Notes: a model not told the origin generated them from the letters alone. DNA of 64,000 nt from Sipunculus nudus (GCA_026874595.1 CM049318.1:2415741-2479740), one strand, 5' to 3'. Numbered from the stretch's first letter, positions 33,504 to 45,694 are shown. Made by a program: numbers and translations.

Positions 33504-33680
33504 TAATTTATATATATATATATATATAACTCTGAAGAAAAACAACACTGTTAATTCACAACAGACTGTTTCACGGGATGCGACCCGATCATCAGGTGAA
33601 TGTGGTTAGAATATATGTGGTTATATATATATATATAGAAAGAGAGAGAGAGAGATATATAGAGAAAGAGAGAGTCTCTC
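33504..33680. repeat. TA/GA microsatellite with an embedded hammerhead-like element
   Basis: TA repeats (33508-33528), an ~85-bp element similar to one arm of 20610-20850, then TA repeats and GA repeats (33627-33675). The interrupted microsatellite suggests that the element was inserted into a TA run. Confidence 0.85.
33554..33601 (-). ncRNA. Hammerhead-ribozyme-like motif (copy C, best preserved)
   Basis: On the minus strand: stem I ATTCAC; CTGATGA; stem II CGGG/CCCG closed by a TCGCAT loop, with U-U at the base; GAAA; mini-stem ACAG/CTGT; T before the expected cleavage site; GTGAAT closing stem I. Stems I and II are perfectly paired apart from the U-U. Relative to copy A, the stem II change (A to G) makes a better pair. 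Probably one end of a small retroelement; Penelope-like elements and retrozymes are known to carry minimal hammerheads. Confidence 0.5.
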
Positions 33681-33689
33681 AGCTGACTG

Positions 33690-34775
33690 CATTATAGATT
33701 AAATTTGGTAAGAGATAAAAAAAGGCAACTGATTAGCTTTTATTAAAATTTATTAATAAATAAAATTAATATAATGCATGGTTTGGGTATTTTTTTAATA
33801 GTTTTTTTTAAAGTTTTGTAATCTTTTCATGAACATTGAAAATACTGATATAAAATGTTATCTATAATAAACTTAATATCCAGTATGTACAACATCATGT
33901 AATGTACTGTGTGTGAAGTATCAGGTTATATGTTGTATTGTTATCACCCTCAAAAAACGAAACATTCCACAGGTAGGGCTGACATGTAGTTTTACAAATT
34001 TTATTGAATTTAAAAGGTTAAAGTTTTTAAAATGATATTTCAGGCAAAGGCATAGTAGCATAACTTGTTATGTGGTATGAATGTAGTCGACAAAAAATTG
34101 CACATACAACTGAAAAGTGCTTTCAGTGATTAACGACAGGATATTTGAGTAAACGCCTTTTTGACTTTCACAAAACCATGTATGATTTGTGTACAAAGCA
34201 ACTGATGAAGGAACAGTCAGATGAAGAAATAATGAAAGACACACTTTGAAAACAGGTGAGCAACAGTAACATGCAATGGTAAGTTTTCCAGAGACATGGG
34301 AACTACAAAATAACTAGGAAGTTTATAATTACAGTTTAAAATAATACTTGATGCTGGCCTGACTAATTGACACCAGAATGACAGGTGTAGAGGGCTCATG
34401 TAAGGGTAAAATTATACATGCAGATAGAAGCTGGCCACACAAACTGACAGTCTGAAACCAAACTGCCCACTAGTTAATGCCCACTAGATAATGTTACATT
34501 AAAACTGATCACTCACACCAAGACAAGACAGTCAAATGTGCACATGCCACCTGATGGTTTCAAGCTTCAAACCCGTGTTTCTTCTAGATTACTTGTTTCA
34601 TGTAACTCCTCATTTCACAGTTGTCATGCATGACAAGACCTCTCAGGGGAGGATCAAGGATTTATGAAAAGAAGGGATGCAACCTAGGAGGACTAATGAC
34701 TAAACCTTAAAAAAGGTCTGACAGTCTGGAAAAGGGGGCGGGAGCTCCTGGCTGCAAAAATGGTCTGAAACCCTT
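33690..34775. other. Intron sequence, nothing recognised
   Basis: AT-rich. No supportable exon or RNA gene. Confidence 0.5.
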
Positions 34776-34779
34776 ATCA

Positions 34780-35860
34780 AGGCCTACAGGCCTAATGCGA
34801 ACCTGTGCATTGGGGAAATACACCAGGTATAAAGCTTATTGCTGTATCTCATGTATATGAACAATGCAAGTTCTAAACATTTTGAATAAGAAACAATTAC
34901 ACAAACATCACTGCTGAAATTCTGGCACGGGTGCAAACAACACAAAAATGATTGTAGCTGGCACCACCAGTCTTGTATACAACCAAGCTATCAGAGACAT
35001 ATGCTAAATTTCAGACTGATATATCAAACCCCTCCTGAAAATAAGCAGGGACACACACTGTGCAAAAATTATTGTAGGTGGCTCCACCAGTCTTGTATAC
35101 AAAGCTATTTGATAAGTATATATATGCCCAATTTCAGGCTGATATATTAAATTCCTCTGTAGAAATAAGCAGGCACATACACTTTGCAAAAGTCATTTTA
35201 GGTGGCAACACCTGTCTTGTGAACGAGAAAGCCATCAAAGACATATAGACAGGTAAAAACATCAGGCCAATACGTCAAACTTACCTTGAGTCTGATGCAT
35301 GGGGCTGACCAGGCTTAGGTGAGAAAGGCAGTTGCCCTGAGTGAACTGTGACAAATTTGCTGGCTCAGGCTACTGCCCTGAGTGAACTCATGACCTGCAC
35401 CTGGCTAGACTGATTGCTAAATCTGATGCAGTATGCAGTCTGCCAATGCTATAAATAGAATGCAGCTACTGCACTGAGTTAACTCCTGACCAATACCTGG
35501 CCGCATTGAGTGAATTCTTGACTTGTTGCCTAATATGACACAGTTGGCTGTCTGCCAGAGCTATAAATAGATCCAGACTGACCTCTAGCCTGATGCAAAA
35601 TCTGAAATAGTAGCTAAACCATTGCATAAGCTCATGCAGGGGCCCTGCCCTGAGGGGCATGACAACCACGAAGTGATCACAAGGTGCCCATGAGGTGTTC
35701 ACCTGTCACCCATGAGGTGATCACATGCCTTGTGCTTGGCTGCACTTATTGAACTCTTGACCTATATCTGGCTGCACTGAGTAAACTCTTGATCTGTTGC
35801 CAAATCTGAAACAGTTGTCAGTTTCTCAACCTATTTAAAGATACAGACACAATCTTGGCA
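34780..35860 (+). repeat. Dispersed ~1.1-kb family (copy 4)
   Basis: Begins AAGGCCTACAGGCCTAATGC, and follows copy 1 closely, including the CCATGAGGTGATCACATG part near 35715. DR2-like TGAACTCATGACCT at 35383-35396. Confidence 0.85.
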
Positions 35861-37490
35861 TTTGCACAATACTTGGTAATGCTAGCTTCTGTAATTTCTG
35901 AGATTACTTTGTCAGTATGCTTACTTGGCCAAATATCTGTTTAAATTCATGTAACTCTACTAAAATTCATCAAATGCAATCCATTTTAAACCAGCTTGAC
36001 AGGGCTTGCCTCTGGGATTATTTCTGTAAAATATTGAACAATTTGGCTGGACCGTTTACAAGAAGAAGACTTTTAAAAGTTTTTCAGCTTTTTCCCTATA
36101 AAATATAAGTAAAAGCAGAGAGCAAAAAAATCAGCTGAATCCCACAAAATTTGATATGTGACAGATCATTGCATAAAATCTGGGGATTGTAGCTCCTGCT
36201 ATTCCTGAGAAATTATGGGTTAATGTATAGATGACCAATGACCCCCGTACAAAAAAAAATGTGAAGGCAGGTGGCACCACCAATACCTGAATTTCATATA
36301 TGACTCATGTGACCAACTCTGGCATAAAATTTGGTGATGATAGCTCTGGCTGTTTCTGAGACTATCATTTTAGTGTGCTTTTTTGGACAGCTGATTAAGT
36401 TCAACTTCAACTGAAATCTAAATGTCTATAGAGGCATGATGCAACAGATGCTGATAAACAGGAGCCAGGCTTGATGGTTCTGCTTCACACAGCTAACATA
36501 TGGTAAAATGACTCAATTCAATCATTATAATTCAGCCAAAATTCATTCTTTGGAACCATAAAAGACAATTATTATAAGAATTAATCAGGGGATTATTCTT
36601 GTAAAATATTAAACAAATTGGCCTCAGTGGCAACAATCAAAAAATGTTTTACATGTTTATAACTCATATGGGAAAATACAGCAAAATGGCTAAGTTAAGC
36701 TTCCCATAACTCAGCCAAAAATCACTGAACCAAAACCATTTGGACAAACTTGAATTACCAACATCTAAAGATAATTAATGTGTGAGCTTTAAGAATTTGG
36801 CCCAGTGGTTTTTGAGAAGAAGAATTTTGTAGCCACTGAGTTAAAATGGGCTGTTACAGCATATGACTAAATTCAGCTTCCCATAACTCAGCCAAAAGTC
36901 ACTGAACTGAGACCATTTGAACAAACTTAAGAAACCACTACCCTAGGATCTTTTCTGTGCGAAATTTAACAATTTGGCCACATGGTTTCAGAGAAGAAGT
37001 TTTTTGTAGGCGTCAGTATGATATGGGCACTGATGACCCCCCTACAATAAAGGCCGATGCAGGTGGCGCCACCAATACCTCAATTTCATATATGACTCAT
37101 GTGACCAACATTGGCATAACATTTGGTGATGATAGCTCCAGCCATTTCTGAGACTGTAAATTTAGTATGCTTTTTTGGACAGATGACTAAGTTCAACGAG
37201 AAAGATTGTTCCAAGAATCATTTCTGTGAAATATTAGACAATTTGGCTGAACAGTTTTGGAGAGAAGATGTTTAAAGCTTTTTTTGCTTTTTCCCTATAA
37301 AATCTAAGAAAATGCAGTTAGCCAAAAAATAAGCAAAATCTGATAGAGTTTTTTAGATGACTAATTTTTTGCATATAATTTTGTGATGCTAACTCTTGCC
37401 GTTTTCAAGATAGTATGGGTTAACATACAGACAACGGACGACGGATGAAGGACAACGCCACACCATTGCATAAGCTCACAGGTTCGCTAA
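35850..37490 (+). repeat. ~2-kb dispersed repeat array (copy 3)
   Basis: Parallel to 17640-19765 and 29200-31080. GGTGGCGCCACC at 37062-37073. Each time this array follows or lies near a copy of the 1.1-kb family, so the two may be parts of one composite repeat. Confidence 0.8.
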
Positions 37491-37494
37491 AAAA

Positions 37495-38700
37495 AGATTG
37501 TGGCTGCTGAAAAAATGGGGTTGTCTGAACCCCCCTGGACCCCTCCCCTAGATCTGCTTCTGCCTCTCATCAAGCAGCCTTGTTATGCTTAACAAACACA
37601 TGTGTTTACTCACACACAGAACCATAACTTATAAAACAGGTGAGTTGGTGATTCTAATTCTGTGTGTAAGGATTTTTTTGTTGGCAAACTCGTCTTCAGC
37701 CATAATGACTGAATGGAAGGAGATAATGTACATATTATTTTAAATGTAAATGTACCTTTAAGACTGTTGTAGCAAACTGAAGGAAATATCATAGTGCAGG
37801 AAATCCAAGAAAAGCATAGGGAGAAATTGCACACTGCCTGAGGCCTGCACCTTAATGTACATGTATGATTAGTCATCTGATCACATGCTTCCAATGGCAT
37901 GAGGCAGATCAAATATCTCTATGATTTCTTTTCATCAACTAATTCAATCCCTGTCACTATAACAAAGTAATGAGTTCTTGGTAAGGATGGAAACCTTGAT
38001 GCATCATGCTCTCTAGTACCGGAGGTTATTAAGGTTTATATCTCTGTTTTAACTGATCTTTTTAGATTTGAAAAAAATCTTACCTTGTCATTTTCAATTG
38101 AAAGGAAATTTTTATTTTTTTCTGAGCTTGTTTGTTATCCATAATTTTGTTATGCTTGAGTATCAATCAATATTATATTTCTTCCAGAAAATTTTTATGT
38201 TTAAGACCAACTTCTTGTTATCATTGACATTTCTATGCTTGTGTATCAATCAATATTATTTTTCTTCTAAAATATTTTTTGCTTACTACTGACTATTTGT
38301 TATCCTTGACATTTCTATGCTTAAATGTGAATCAATAAATAATTTTTTTCTTAAGTTTTCTAATTTCCTGGGAAATAACTCATCAACCTCTTGATTTACT
38401 GGTGTACATTTTAAGGGTCATTAACCTCAGGCCAGTGTATGGTTTAAGAGATAAAGCCAGAAATTTCTACAGCTATATAATATTTCAAGTCTAAGTCAAA
38501 GCAAACGGATGGGTGTACCCCAAGTGTAAACAATTGGGTACGAGATTGAGGTTTCTATGATCTTAGGACATGCACAATTCTAGGCCAATATGTCAACCAC
38601 CCATTAGAAAATGGCATTAATGTGTTTCATAACTAGGAACCCATGGGTCTCAAATTGTCTATACGGATATGTTCATAAGCTTTTTTAATATATGGTTTCT
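37495..38700. other. Intron sequence, nothing firm
   Basis: Three loose repeats of an ~85-bp phrase around TATCAATCAATATTATWTTTCTTC (about 38155-38345). Otherwise nothing recognised. Confidence 0.45.
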
Positions 38701-38702
38701 GT

Positions 38703-39168
38703 TGTAATGTACTAAGGCCAGTCTATTACTACAATTCTCACTCTCTGTATTTCATCATTATTATATATTATGTAAGTTGCAGGTGTTTAAGTTAATTGGG
38801 ACTTTGTGTATTCAAATGTCAGAGCTGAGTTGCCAGGTATTGACATAATTACTGTAATTGCTTAGCCTTGATTACATGGCAACTCTATTCAGTCTAATTG
38901 CACTTTCATTCAGCTCCTGTGCACACCTTTCTTCAATTGCATCTGTGGTGACACGTCAGGGAAATCTCTGATTGGTTTACTAATGGTGTATGAATAATGC
39001 TGGGAGAGAAGCGAGGTGTTGAGAGGGAGTTATAAACTGGGGGGCCTAGCCCTGAAGAGGGGCTCGGCATACCCTCTCCTGGATAGTTAAATAAAGAATC
39101 TTTTACATCAACTGAGAGACTTGTAAGTTTTTCATCAATGCATCCTGGACCAGGTTATAATTCCTACA
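38703..39168 (+). mobile_element. Probable solo LTR
   Basis: A 466-bp segment starting TGTAATGTAC and ending TTCCTACA, so the ends are TGTA...TACA, flanked on both sides by the 4-bp duplication CTGT (38699-38702 and 39169-39172). It contains a TATA-like TTATAAACTGG (about 39030) and AATAAAG (about 39091) in the expected order for an LTR. No internal retroelement genes adjoin, as expected for a solo LTR. The family is not recognised. Confidence 0.65.
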
Positions 39169-39169
39169 C

Positions 39170-39545
39170 TGTGATCAGTTTGAAACCGTTTACCCGAACT
39201 GGAGTTATCATCCTTAAACTAATTTGTGAATGGATGGGCCTGTGACCTTGGCCTTTGACCTAGTGACCCCAAAATTAAAAGGAAACTTCCCCTATTCGCT
39301 TGAAATGCATCCACAATCTTTCTGAAGCTGTCGGTCCTGTGCCTTTGACCTTTGATCACATGAACCAAACATCAAAATGGTTCTTACATTACTGGTGGGT
39401 CATATATAAGTCAAGATTGAAACCAATATGTCAATCAAAACTGGAGTTATCATCAGGAAACAAATTTGACAGACATACAGAAAGATGAACAGATGAATGG
39501 ATGGATGGACAGGGTGATTAATATAGGGCATCTGCTTATACAAGC
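39170..39545 (+). repeat. DR1-family repeat (partial)
   Basis: Contains TGTGACCTTGGCCTTTGACC and GCCTTTGACCTTTGATCAC, single-mismatch relatives of the DR1 core, then GGATGGATGGACAGGGTGAT and GGGCCCTAATAAC. Related to 51480-52790. Confidence 0.82.
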
Positions 39546-39644
39546 AGGGCCCTAATAACACTCATTTCAGGAAACAGATGAAACCACAGTTGCGAATCTA
39601 ATAGTATCCATATAATTTGGCAGTCTCAAAACAAAGGCAACTAG

Positions 39645-40690
39645 AATATCAGCAAAAGCTGACAAAAGCCCTCAGCCAAAAGAACAGTGTTCAGAGGTGG
39701 TAACAGTAACAAGTACTAGATATCTGTTCTCACATGGATGTATATCTGTACATGTCTCAGTTATAAATTTAAAATGGAGAGGTATGTACCATGATTCATA
39801 ACAATCCACCAAATGCTTCCTGAAAAATAAGCTTCTAAGTTTTATTCTATTATAAGCTCCGTGACCTTGAAAAGTAGGTCAAGGTCACCCATCTTCAAAC
39901 ATGAACAAGATTTTTGTTGATATACATCTTCACCAAAGAAATAAAATTCCTATTGTGAATCCTTTTAGAGATATCCCGCTCACAAGGCCAAAGTTGAAAA
40001 ATCCAAGGAAAATTCAATAAAAAATCAGAAATTGCAGGTGGCGCCCCCAAACTTGTGCAGCAGTTACAGACCATCAGTCCCTATGATCATAGTAAGTATT
40101 GTGAAAATCCATCCAATGGTTCCTGAGAAATAAGCTTCTAAATGTTTTTTCTATAATCAGCTCTAAAATGTAGAAAAATAGGTCAAGGTCACCCATCTTC
40201 AAACTTGACCAAGATTTTGTCAATATACATCTTCACCGAAAAAATAAAATTCTTACGGTGAATTCTTTTCCAGATATCCCGCTCACAAGCCCAAAGTTGA
40301 AAAACTTTGATAAAAATTCATTAAAAATCAGAAATTGTAGGTGGCGCCACCAAACTTGTATAGCAGGTACAGACTATCAGTCCCAATAATCATAGTAAGT
40401 TTTGTGAAAATCCACCAAATGGTTCCTGAGTAATAAGCATCTAAGTGTTTTTCTATAATCAGCTCTAAAATGTAGGTCAAGGTCACCCATCTTCAAACTT
40501 GACCGAGATTTTGTCGATATACATCTTTACCGAGGAAATAAAATTCTGACAGTGAATCCTTTTTAAGATACCCGGCTCACAAGGTAAAAGTTAACGGACG
40601 CCGGACGGACGGACGGACGGCACGACGGACAGACGGACAGCTTGGGTAACGACAATAGCCCATCAGCCTAAGGGCTGAGGGCTAAAAAGC
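39645..40690 (+). repeat. DR0-family dispersed repeat with three tandem sections
   Basis: Three ~300-bp sections, each with AGGTCAAGGTCACCCATCTT (39876, 40180, 40474), AAATAAAATTC and a frame of AAAATCAGAAATTG. The middle has GGTGGCGCCACC at 40340-40351. Ends with a GGACGGACGGACGG tract and GGGCTGAGGGCTAAAAA. Confidence 0.85.
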
Positions 40691-40699
40691 ATAAAAATA

Positions 40700-41215
40700 G
40701 AAAAAAGAAATGGTTGCATCTCAAGTTTTCAGGAACTGAAGAAACCAATCATAATCAATAAACACACAGGGTTTCAGGACACTGGATAAAGCCACAGCTG
40801 AGAAACTGACATAACTACTATCATTTGATGGTCTCAAAACTGAAAAAAAAATGTAAAATTTAGAAAAAATTCAGGTGGCACCACCTGTTTTTGGAAACTG
40901 ACAAACTAGTCATGGTCAGTATTCAATGCGAGATTCATGGGAATCCACGCATTCGTTATCAAGAATCTGGAGGTTTTATATCAAATTTTTAATTATTCTG
41001 GGGGTACTAATGAGCCCAATAGCTCAAAAGATATAGGTCACAGTGACCTAATTTCAGGTTTCCAAAGGGAATTTTTTATTAACCTACATGGTCAACCAGT
41101 TACAAATTCTAGGGTTAGCAGTAACAATTTGAGCCCTGCTGATGGCCGGCCTTAAGCCTTGATGAACGACAGACAAGGCACCATTCCTATACCTCAGGTG
41201 ACTTTCAGTCAGCTG
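40700..41215 (+). repeat. IR3-family repeat with a perfect AGGTCACAGTGACCT
   Basis: Palindrome at 41035-41049, preceded by TTCTGGGGGTACTAATGAGC and followed by TAATTTCAGGTTTCCAA. The 3' end is degenerate (GTCAGCTGAGTTTAAAG). Confidence 0.85.
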
Positions 41216-41219
41216 AGTT

Positions 41220-42136
41220 TAAAGTGGGAAGGCAGTTTGCTCACCTGTCTGGTCTATAAGAAAATTCTCCAAGATGGATGGACATGTTTTATTTCAGACC
41301 AATCCACTGAACCACTCCAGAGATATGAGTAATATTCACCAAAAGCAAACACATGGATGGCTGCTACCTGATAATGTTTGCAGAAGGTGCCACTAGTCCT
41401 GAGCAGTGACTTAAATCTAGCAATACATGTTTTCATTCTTCTCTGTAAAATTGGGACTGACAGTGTCAAAAATAGTAAACTTGATGAGATCTAGAATTTT
41501 AGGTCACAGGGGTTTTCCTTGTGATTGACATAATTGACAGTTCCAAATCTTGCATGACCTGAAAGATTATAATTTTCCTTAGCTGGTCTTGTAATGATGC
41601 CCCTGATGAATACACATCTCCAAGAAGAAAATTTGTTATCTTCAAAACTGGTGATATCCCAATCATTGCATTAAAAAAATGCACAAATGAGATTTGGAAT
41701 AAATAGTCATGGTTAGGATTCTTTTTTTTATTCTGTGAAGCATTTTGCTGTTATTTAGAAGTATTTTAGTTTGACAGAGAGCAGTACATTTCATCTTGCT
41801 ATGTATGTTTTGTATATGATGCAAGAATATGGTGCAAGTGCCAGGATCTACATCTGCCTGTACTGGTACTATATCTTATTGGAATGCATTTTGGGGTGAT
41901 ATACCTTAATGCTTCAATTCAAAGAGTAAATATAGCAGAGACTGTGAATCATGTGCTGATGGCTTAAAATTTCACAAATCCATTGTTCAATTTTGAAAAA
42001 TTTTTAAAAAATTGATACATTTGGCAAGTAAATATGGAAAGCCCTTAGGAATTGCCCTTGCAAGATGTAGGCCTAGTCAATCCCTCGAAATCAGTAAACT
42101 GCCACCAAAATTATCAGTGTTGACATGTATACTTAC
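41220..42136. other. Intron sequence beside finger-1 exon, nothing recognised
   Basis: Ordinary AT-rich sequence up to the donor GTAAGTATACATG of the finger-1 exon. Confidence 0.5.
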
Positions 42137-42243
42137 CTTACAGCCCTCACATGAGACCACACCAAAATGGATGCCATTTGCAATATCTGAGCAGACCATA
42201 CACAGTTTCTGCCCCTGTAATGGTTCCACAACTTCAGGCCTTT
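42137..42243 (-). CDS. Nuclear receptor gene, DNA-binding-domain exon 1 (first zinc finger)
   Basis: A 107-nt exon reading [17 protein letters not shown], then [18 protein letters not shown]. The C-x2-C-x13-C-x2-C spacing is that of the first nuclear-receptor zinc module, and CEGCK is the start of the P-box recognition helix. Two conserved positions are altered: Ser for Gly after the second Cys, and Phe for Tyr before the GVVSC stretch. Donor TGTAAG|GTAAGT is in phase 0 and joins the finger-2 exon, giving CEGCK-KFFRRS. Acceptor TATTTGCAG|AAAGG is in phase 1, so at least one further exon must exist upstream (to the right). The intron separating the two fingers is about 22.2 kb. Confidence 0.96.
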
Positions 42244-42574
42244 CTGCAAATACAAGAAGGACAACTGTAAGTCCTCATTTTTAACAACTCTAAAGCTCTA
42301 TTTTCATTAAAAATCTGGCAAGAAAACTTAGCTGCAAAAAACCCTGCAAATATCAAGGATTTTCCAATTAATGTTTATCTGGCCTGAAAATTCAGTAAAT
42401 GTGATGATAGAACTGAAAAATTTGGCAGATTTTTTTAGCTTTCTGTCATAATTTATCACATCAAAAACAATCCATGAAGATGAAACGAAAGTGACCAAAA
42501 TATTTCCTAAAATATCCCAGTATGCACACGAAATCAGCCGGCAAGACTTGGAGATTTTTCCCGCAGTCACTTAA

Positions 42575-43670
42575 AACAAGTGACCCATGGGTCATGACGC
42601 TCAGCCGACTGGCATGTTGACAATGTGTCCTTGCACAGCAAACAAATTAAGATTATGTATGTGGCATCATAGTTCATGCATATTAGCTGAAGTTCATCAA
42701 GACCGATAAGCACATCAAATTTAATGACAATCCATCCAGCTGTTCCAGAGGATTCTGGCAATTTGTGTGTATTTTGCATTATTTCTGGGGTGCTCAAACA
42801 TGGCCTGTAACTCTGATAATATAGGTCACAGTGACCTCAATTCAGGTTTCTGAGGAGAACTTTTTAGGAAATCTCAGGATGTCAAGTATGAAGATTCTAG
42901 GTCAAATGGTTATGATTTGTGTCCTGCTTTGGTATCAAATTTTCAATTATTCTGAGGGGTGCTTATAAGCCCCATACCTAGGAGAATGTGGGTAATAAAG
43001 ACCTAATTTCAGTTTTCCAAGAAGACTTTTCATGGACCTCCATGGTTGTCAATATAAAAGATTCGAGGTCAAATGGTTATGATTTGTGCCCTGCTTTGGT
43101 ATCAAATTTTCAATTTTTCTGGGGGGTACTTTGAAGCCCCATAGCTTAGAGGATTTGGATGACAGAGACCTTAGGTTTCCAAGAAGACATTTTGTGGGCC
43201 TCCCTGCATGTTGAGAAAGAAGATTCTAGGTTATGTCGTTACGATTTGTGCCATGTTAACAGATGATCACATCTTTTAAGGTCTCAAAAATAAAAAATTG
43301 TAAAAATTGAAAAAATACAGGTAGCACCACAGTCTGATGAAACTGATGAAACACTCCATAACCAATATCCATGCTAAGATTCATGGTGATCAATGCATTA
43401 GTTGTTCAGATACTTGAGCTTTTGTATCAAATTTTCCATTAGGGGGGGTATTTCAAAGCCCCATAGATTGAAGAATATGGGTAACAAAGAACTAATTCTA
43501 GGTTTTCAAGGAGATTTTTCATAGACCTCTCTGGATGTAAAGTTAGAAGATTCCAGGTCCAGCAGTTACGATTTGTGCCCTGTTAACAGACAGACGACCG
43601 GACGGCCGGACTGACAACGGACAAATAGTGATTGCTAAAGCTCAGATGACTAACAGCTGAGCTAAAAACG
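42575..43670 (+). repeat. IR3-family repeat with several tandem sections
   Basis: Starts with TGACCCATGGGTCATGACGC at 42581. A perfect AGGTCACAGTGACCT is at 42823-42837, followed by three diverged sections at about 42950, 43120 and 43440 in which the palindrome is decayed (for example GGGTAACAAAGAACT). Ends with GACGACCGGACGGCCGGAC and AACAGCTGAGCTAAAAA. Confidence 0.85.
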
Positions 43671-45690
43671 GCCAGCAGAAAGCAGCAGATGGAGGTGTTC
43701 TAAACTCCCTGTGACAAACACAAATACTCACTTTGCTGAAAATCCAGGTTGTATTTTGCAGCATTTCAAACAAATAATTTTTGTAAATCTAGATTTCCAG
43801 ACAAAAGAAGAAGAACCAATACTCATGTCCAGGCTCTATCATGATATATGTCAAAATATAAATTTAGATTCAATATTGTAAAAAAATAAATGTTCAAATT
43901 AGGAAACCAACTGCATATAAATGTAATGATAATATATGCATGGTTTCTCCTGTCTGTCATAACTGATGAAAATATTAATTATTATATATGGCAGAGTAAT
44001 AATATTCGATGATTTTTTATTAGGCCATATATATATATATAAATTTTGTGACTCTGGGAAAACAATCTTTGGCAAGCAAATAAAAAGCCCAAAACATACA
44101 ATTTTGCCAGCTTACCTAGATAATGAAAAACATTTTTTGCCAATTCTAGAATTGGTGTACATGATCAACACAAAATGTAGTTAATTTTCCATACAAGAAT
44201 TCTTTCAGGGGATTTGTACCATTGCAACATTATCAAGGACTGGACAGCATTTGCAAAAACAAAATAAAATATCCAAGAAAATTGTGAGTAGTGAACCATA
44301 AAACAAAAATTTCTTTTATGGCCTCAAAGGTCCACAAACTGGAACAAGGGACCTATGGGTCACGACGCTCAGCTGTTATATATGATAAAAAAATATTATT
44401 TAGAAATGAGGCACATGCTGGTTTTGTGTGGTAATAAATATAAGCTGTATTATGAGTTGTTGTTGTTTAGCTTATGTATGATTTTGATAGTACCTTTGGA
44501 GACAGGGAAGAGGATTGATTTCATTTATTTGATTAACAATTGGAGTACTACTGTCACACAGATTTTGACTTGGCCATATAACTTATAAGCAGAACATATA
44601 ATATAAGAGTTTAACTATTTATTAAAAAAAATTACAAATATTGTCCCAAATATAATTTTTATTAAAAATAATAAGAGAATCATATGATTTTTTAAAATGA
44701 AATATAACTGATATGATTATTAAAATAATATTAAAGAATATATTCATGAATGCATTCATGAATACATTTTGAAAGTATTTGCACGAGTATTCATATACTT
44801 TCATTTTTACCTGAATTCCCATTCTTTATGCAAGAAATTTTATAATGGAGTACATAATCATATTCGTATTTAAATACAATTACAAAGTATTCGCACCATG
44901 TCTGGTATTTATTCAATTTTCACCAAACAATGATGTTGAGAATCCAGAATATACAAAATTCACACATTTAAATAATGATCATAAGTACCTGGTTTTATGG
45001 CTTTTATTTATATTAAAAAATAACTGTAAAAAATTCATTTTGGACTAATTTCACATCAATGTACACACTAGACACAGTAGGAATCTAGATTAATATTATC
45101 AACTGCATCTTTGTCTATCATTAATTTCCTTCATATGATCCCTAATGATTAGTAATGAATAATATGATTTACTTCTTAATCATTAAAATTGAACTGAAAA
45201 ATGCCATAGGTGACTGCATGGTGTTATTTGGAATATGTGACATTCTACCCATCGATACAAGATTCTTATATCATCAGTAACTGCAAGTTAATTTCCTGTT
45301 ATTATAAACTAACAAATTCCTTTTCTATTTTTCTTTAATTTGTTATTAAAAACCAATAAAAATTTATTAATTTGTTGTTTATTGTTATGTTGTTGGTTAA
45401 AACTACTAGATGAGTTGGGTTGGACACCTGGATCAACTGTGGCTGGCTATAAGCTGCCTGGATTCCTGTATGCCTCGCCTCAAGCGTGCATAATTTGATG
45501 AAAGGTCAACAAGGTCAACATACAGGTGACTCAAGAGGGGCTGGAGACAGCCAAAGTCTGACAGGGTCTCATAAAAAACATTAATAAAAGCTACAATTTT
45601 TGGCCAATTTCTTTCAGCTTTCTAAACTAAAAAGCTGAAATCCTTATGTGTGCATGATATGAAAATTATATCAACAGTGCTCAGGGGAAA
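43671..45690. other. AT-rich sequence, nothing recognised
   Basis: Very AT-rich (43700-45360), with a short TA run (44027-44042). Short frames here have no recognisable motifs. A TGACCTATGGGTCA-like module lies at 44349-44362. Confidence 0.5.
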
Positions 45691-45694
45691 CAAA

